DNA of 64,000 bases from Klebsormidium nitens (lineage: Eukaryota; Streptophyta; Klebsormidiophyceae; Klebsormidiales; Klebsormidiaceae). A model generated the notes under the pieces. The model saw only the letters and a list, made by a program, of their open reading frames with translations, made no database searches and was not told the origin of the DNA. The DNA lies in the NCBI GenBank assembly GCA_000708835.1, contig DF237226.1:1-64000 (forward strand), in the 5' to 3' direction. This document shows, piece after piece, positions 60,601-64,000 of the stretch. Made by a program: the position numbers and the translations under genes. The first letter of the stretch is position 1. Each line of letters begins with the position of its first letter.

Positions 60601-63600
60601 GGTGTCCATCGGAACGTAGTTGCTGAAACTGTCGTAGAGGAAGACTTGGATCTCCTGGGCCTGACCGGCGGTCCAAAGGTTCGGGGTTTTGAGTGGCGCC
60701 GAGAAGGCGCCCGTCAGGAAACTAGAGGTGGCGCTCGCGAGGCCGGGGGTCACGGTAACAGTTGACGCCCCGGTCGCAATGGGCTGCCCGGCGAGGAGCA
60801 CCGACAGCTGGTAACTGCTCGCGGTATTAAGCGTTACCGAGGCCTGGTAGCTTTGGTTGACGAAAGCGACCGGGTAATCCCTGATCGCTCCCCCGGTCGG
60901 CATCACCCGCACCGAAAACGCGTCCGAAGCGGCGGGGTAGTTGTCGCCGTACGCAACCGGGTTGCTGTACGCGTCCGTCGGAACTATAACCGCCTGGACG
61001 CTCTGCCCGGCGGTGATCGCCGCGGGCGCGAACTTCGCCGCGAGGGTGGTCATGCCCGCTGCGGTGGGGCCCGGGAGGATGACGAGCGGCTGACGAGTCA
61101 GTGACGTCAGCGGCGTATCGCCCATGGAGACCGTCATCACGTACGAGCCCGCTTTGGTGTAAGAGTAGGAGACGGTATACGTGCCGTCTTTGTTGTCAAT
61201 TACGCTGGTCGTGAAGGCGCCCTGCGCGGCGCCCGCGGCGGGTGGCCACACTTTCATTTGGAAAGTCGCCCCCCCTTGGAACAGCCGGATGGCGTTTGAG
61301 TCCACGGCGGTGATGACGAACGTGGCGGTCGTCCCTGCGACTGCGCCGGCCAGGCCGACGCCGGAAGCTGACGTCTTGGTGACGTCAATCTTGCGGGTGG
61401 TGGTGGCGCTGAGGATGGAGAGCGTGACGGGGCTGCTGACGTTGGTCTGCGTCCCCACGTTCTGGCCGCCGAGCATGACTTGCATCTTGTACGTGCCCGC
61501 GTTCGCGAAGTTGTAGTTGACGCGGTACGTACCGTCGCCGTTGTCGCTGACGTAAGCGGAGCAGTTGGCGGGCGTGCAGGACGGGTCGAGCGCGCGCGCG
61601 TAGAAGGAGTCGCCACCGGTGGACTTGGCGTTGCCCAGCGAGTCGCTGATAAGATGAAGACATCAGAAGCTTCATTATTTGCTTCGTGGTCAGATTTCTG
61701 TGAAACAAGCAGGCTTGCGTTTTGGAAAGTTAAGAAAGCTTGTGGCTCAGCTTAACAGATCCGCATGATACTTACTATTTGAGACCACCTGTTCAAGCTC
61801 GCCCAATGAGATCGAAGCACTCTTTAACCATGCTGAAATTGTTGAGTATTTCTAACAAGTACGCGTAAGAACGGCTTCTTGAGAGCCAGCCAATGACGAG
61901 AATGGAGGATAGGAGTTTTCGTCACTCAGTGGAACTAGATTTCAAAGAATGATCTTTCATCCATCATGTCAAGGCTAGCCCGGAGAAAAGCCCAAAATTG
62001 TTCTGGTTGGTGCCTCAGTGCTGCACGCACAGAAGTAGTCTTGAAACCAACATGAGTCTCATCAACATAGAAATTCAAACACGGCTAAACGAAGATCAAT
62101 CTGCCAACAGAAACTGTGCAGATTTCAAATCAAAGCAGCTCACAAATAACGGAACACACCTCTTCTTGTGCTTATAGCGCTCTCAAGATTCCGAGATGGT
62201 CGTCAAATTCGGATGCATTAGGCAGAGAAGCACTTACACAGCGGTAACAGTGAAGCTGCTGCCTACGGCCGCGATGCTCCCCGCCAGCCCAGTTCCTCCC
62301 AACCGACACAGCGCCGCACTAGTTGGGCCGCTCGCAATCGTCCCCAGGAAAGGACCAGCAGCTTTGCCGTTAACCAGGATGGCTGTCGACAGAAGTCCGG
62401 GCGTGGCCGCGGTGTAAGTGATGACGTACTGGCTCGTATTCCCGTCAAAAGTGGGGCCTTGGAAGGGAACGGTTGCGACGCTTTTCGTCAGAGTGCCGCT
62501 CGTGACCGTCATGCTGACGGCCAGCGCGTCAGCCGTGGCGTTGCCGCTCGTGCGAAGGTTGTTGTACCTGCACAGAAATAGCGACCGGCTTCTGCTGGGG
62601 GAATGTCAAAAGCCTAGACAGGATTGGAATATCCGAGTGGAACGGATTGGACGTCAGCAGTTCTCGCGCTGAAGTTTTATCCGCTCATTGCGGAGGAAAA
62701 AATGGAAGTACATTTCAGGTCCGAGTTTTACAGGGTCGACGAACAAAGATTGAATGCGGCGCTAAGAAGATGCTTGTAAGGCCATAAGAGACCAAAGCTT
62801 GACGAAATATTCCTTCAAAGTCCAGGGAACGACACAAAAACGACAGGCACGGGCAGATCAACAGGCTTGAAGCGGGCTTTCAAAGCTTCCTCGTGACGTT
62901 TTCCTAGCCTCCTCACAACCGTGCCAGCTTTTTACGTCCGCTGAATGATCGAATCCACCGAAAAGGTTTGCTGCTCAGAGTGTCTGTAGTGTCTGTAGCC
63001 TCTTGACAATCTCATTCGGAAGTTCTCTAAAAGGAGAAGTCATCACATGAAGAAAGCTCTCTGACGGGGCCAGACGCCAGAACAGTTCGCGGCCTTCAAC
63101 GAGCGAGCGCACACAAGTCACCTCGAAAAACAAAGATCCTCAAAACTTACGCGTCGAAGACCTTGATGAAGAAGCTGCCCGGCACTCCCACGGTCCCAAA
63201 GTACATGCTCTCGCCCGACGCGGTTGCAAAGATAGGCGCGCCCGCCTGCACTTGCAGGCTGTTGACGTTGCCCGTGTCTTTGGACGCCACGTAGACGTGG
63301 ATGTCGTAACGGCCAGCCTTGGTTAGGGAGTAACCGAAGGTATAAAACCCGTTTCCATAGGAACCGGTTATGTAGAGGTTGGTTGAGCCGAACGAGAAGG
63401 AAGTTCCGTCGGACAGGGTGAGGCGCGTGCCGACGAAAAGCGACGCCGGCGGAACGGCGGAGCTGGCGGGATTGCCAAAACCGTCCCTGGGAAAGAAAGT
63501 GGAGTTGTGAGTTTATCGGCGCAGAAAATTCGAAGTTAGTTTTTGAAAATGGTTCCTGGGATAGAGGAGCGAAGTTCTGAGACTCAATGCTTCTTCACTG

Positions 63601-64000
63601 AAGATCCGACTCCTTTCAAGATAAAGACGGAAATTGTGTGGAGCACTGTAGCGAAGGCATACACCAAATTTCTCGAATGGCGACAGTCCAATAAAAAGAG
63701 AGCGGGACAGGCCATCTCGCCTTTAAAAGCCAACTGGCAGTAAGATCAAGAAGCTAGTTCCTTCAGCAGACAGACCGAAAGTCTCTGGAAATGTCTCTTC
63801 TTCTTAACATCACAATCTGGCAGCAACACATTTATTGGGAAGCCACAATACTTCATTCATAGATAATTGGCCTGATTATCAGAAGGCTCTATCTGAAAGT
63901 CTCATCAGACCAGAAACGCGAACCCAACAAGACACTCAGACGGCTGCCAGAATGGATCAATAGTTGGGCAAGTCGGAACCTACTTGAGCTGAACCCGGAA
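42627..64000 (-). CDS. Giant filamin-repeat/REJ single-pass surface protein (5' end outside window)
   Basis: Nineteen exons on the minus strand run off the right edge: 64000-63984, 63486-63151, 62567-62238, 61645-59838, 59268-57193, 56634-56404, 55908-55634, 55156-53016, 52570-52363, 51526-51229, 50526-50012, 49680-49189, 48673-48329, 47799-47380, 46951-46698, 46650-46564, 46245-45884, 45469-44813 and 44263-42627. They sum to 12,489 nt, exactly 4,162 codons plus stop, which supports the model. The least certain junctions are the GTCAGT donor at 46698 and the GTAGCA donor at 46564 (a stronger GTGAGT nearby breaks the frame). Residues count from the window edge: filamin-type Ig repeats about 1-2590, REJ/PKD-like region 2600-3260, unassigned 3260-3620, triple module 3620-4060, Pro/Thr stalk, transmembrane helix about 4110-4136, tail 26 residues. 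From the families, a cell-surface adhesion or recognition role is inferred. The signal peptide must lie upstream, outside the window. Confidence 0.85.
42708..42790 (-). other. Transmembrane helix of the giant protein
   Basis: The encoded stretch VAVGLGVGLGVGGALVLAAI followed by GAFVIA is about 26 hydrophobic residues, immediately followed by RRKQ as a stop-transfer signal. The remaining tail is short (about 26 residues) and polar, so the C-terminus should face the cytosol. Confidence 0.85.
42791..42906 (-). other. Pro/Thr-rich stalk with 15-bp repeats
   Basis: Just before the membrane helix the protein reads PTPTPTTAPKTPPAGTPAPG and continues with GTPAPG and GTPASPSPG. At DNA level a unit like GGGGTACCGGGCGCC repeats three times at about 42829-42870. 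Such stalks are usually extended and O-glycosylated, holding the ectodomain away from the membrane. Confidence 0.8.
42920..44263 (-). repeat. Three copies of an unrecognised ~180-residue module
   Basis: Three segments share the pattern V-D-(L/V)-Y-x3-(G/D)-C, then a second Cys in a C(T/Q)W context, then A-x-W-N-G-(V/I)-(Y/F)-(L/V)-L. The VDVY landmarks lie near 44190, 43655 and 43110 and the WNG landmarks near 44025, 43495 and 42950, so the period is about 525-545 nt. The two cysteines per copy could form a disulfide. Confidence 0.8.
46698..50526 (-). other. REJ/PKD-like region of the giant protein
   Basis: Exons 50526-46698 encode motifs typical of the receptor-for-egg-jelly region: GVCDPVTLDAGQSTGGGGR, then CVPGGGDVPLSYTWQQ, SGGDRLANSAKDLTLLAVSK with a following YTWTC, and GLPSGGSVTVQ with YQFKISAVNW and ALQYQFRYG. 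This order (Cys/LDAS segment, D-L-TLLA segment, P-GG-segment) matches the REJ layout in polycystin-1 and sea-urchin sperm REJ proteins as I know it. A GPS cleavage motif was not recognised. Confidence 0.65.
51229..64000 (-). other. About 23 filamin-type Ig repeats
   Basis: The repeats follow the pattern (D/N)GTYxVxYTxxxAGxYxLxV, then a G-SPF-type strand and PG, then AG-x-F-x(6)-DAxGNP. Examples are DGTYRVNYNFANAGTYKMQV, DGTYTVSYSYTKAGSYVMTV, IAGSPFKIAVAP and RDQFGNPTQDD. Many introns fall at the D-x-x-G-N-P junction between repeats (for example at 62567, 56634 and 52570), as expected when repeats grew by exon duplication. Confidence 0.85.
56581..56840 (-). repeat. Four tandem copies of a 3' splice site plus exon start in the giant gene
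   Basis: On the minus strand, junctions like (T/C)AG|(G/C)TGGCAACCCGG occur at 56634, 56689, 56752 and 56819 (spacing 55, 63 and 67 bp), each preceded by a TTCTGTGCTTGGC-type stretch and followed by a TTCCGACCTCCGGGCTAACCC-type stretch. Only the copy at 56634 joins in phase and reads on into the filamin repeat (RDA-GGNPVSAADL). Copy 2 has lost the acceptor context (GAG|TAGC). Confidence 0.85.

Noticed and set aside
1-64000. CRISPR arrays, bacterial operons, rRNA or viral genes
   Set aside because: No regularly spaced identical repeats, Shine-Dalgarno-led gene runs, rRNA sequence or viral replication motifs were seen.

Overview
The window looks like nuclear DNA from a green-lineage eukaryote, most likely a streptophyte alga of the Klebsormidium type. 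This is inferred from the gene content, not from a database match. The evidence is intron-rich genes with GT-AG introns, a pentatricopeptide (PPR) protein with a plastid-transit-like N-terminus, a rhodanese, a protein phosphatase 4 regulatory-subunit-3-like protein, a MYND-finger protein, and a giant filamin-repeat surface protein. No bacterial operons, rRNA, tRNA or CRISPR arrays were seen. I rebuilt the exon structures by hand from splice motifs and reading-frame phase. For most genes the exon lengths add up to a whole number of codons, which is the main internal check.

Layout, left to right. 1-1.5 kb: no gene. 1.5-4.3 kb (-): single-domain rhodanese, six exons. 4.3-5.1 kb: divergent spacer. 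5.1-9.3 kb (+): small plastid-type PPR protein, five exons; its first intron holds five tandem copies of its own 3' splice site plus exon start. 10.6-13.5 kb (-): short-chain dehydrogenase lacking the YxxxK motif. 15.6-19.9 kb (-): secreted protein with a duplicated module and a Cys-rich tail. 22.0-25.9 kb (-): alpha-helical protein with a C-terminal MYND finger and two apparent single-base frameshifts. 25.9-29.0 kb: decayed coding-like sequence. 29.0-33.5 kb (+): PP4R3/SMEK-like protein without the N-terminal EVH1/PH-like domain. 35.1-38.8 kb (-): unknown protein. 40.2-41.1 kb (+): small membrane protein. 42.6-64.0 kb (-), running off the right edge: at least 4,162 residues of one protein, with about 23 filamin-type Ig repeats, a REJ/PKD-like region, an unassigned linker, three copies of a module I do not recognise, a Pro/Thr stalk, one transmembrane helix and a short basic tail.

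The most interesting item is the giant gene. It joins a filamin-repeat ectodomain (as in plant gamete-attachment protein GEX2) to a REJ region (as in sea-urchin sperm receptors and polycystin-1) on one single-pass protein, suggesting a cell-surface adhesion or recognition receptor. A second theme is local tandem duplication: two unrelated genes carry tandem copies of a 3' splice site plus exon start, and several other introns hold short direct repeats. The genes do not form an obvious pathway; they look like ordinary neighbours in a eukaryotic chromosome.
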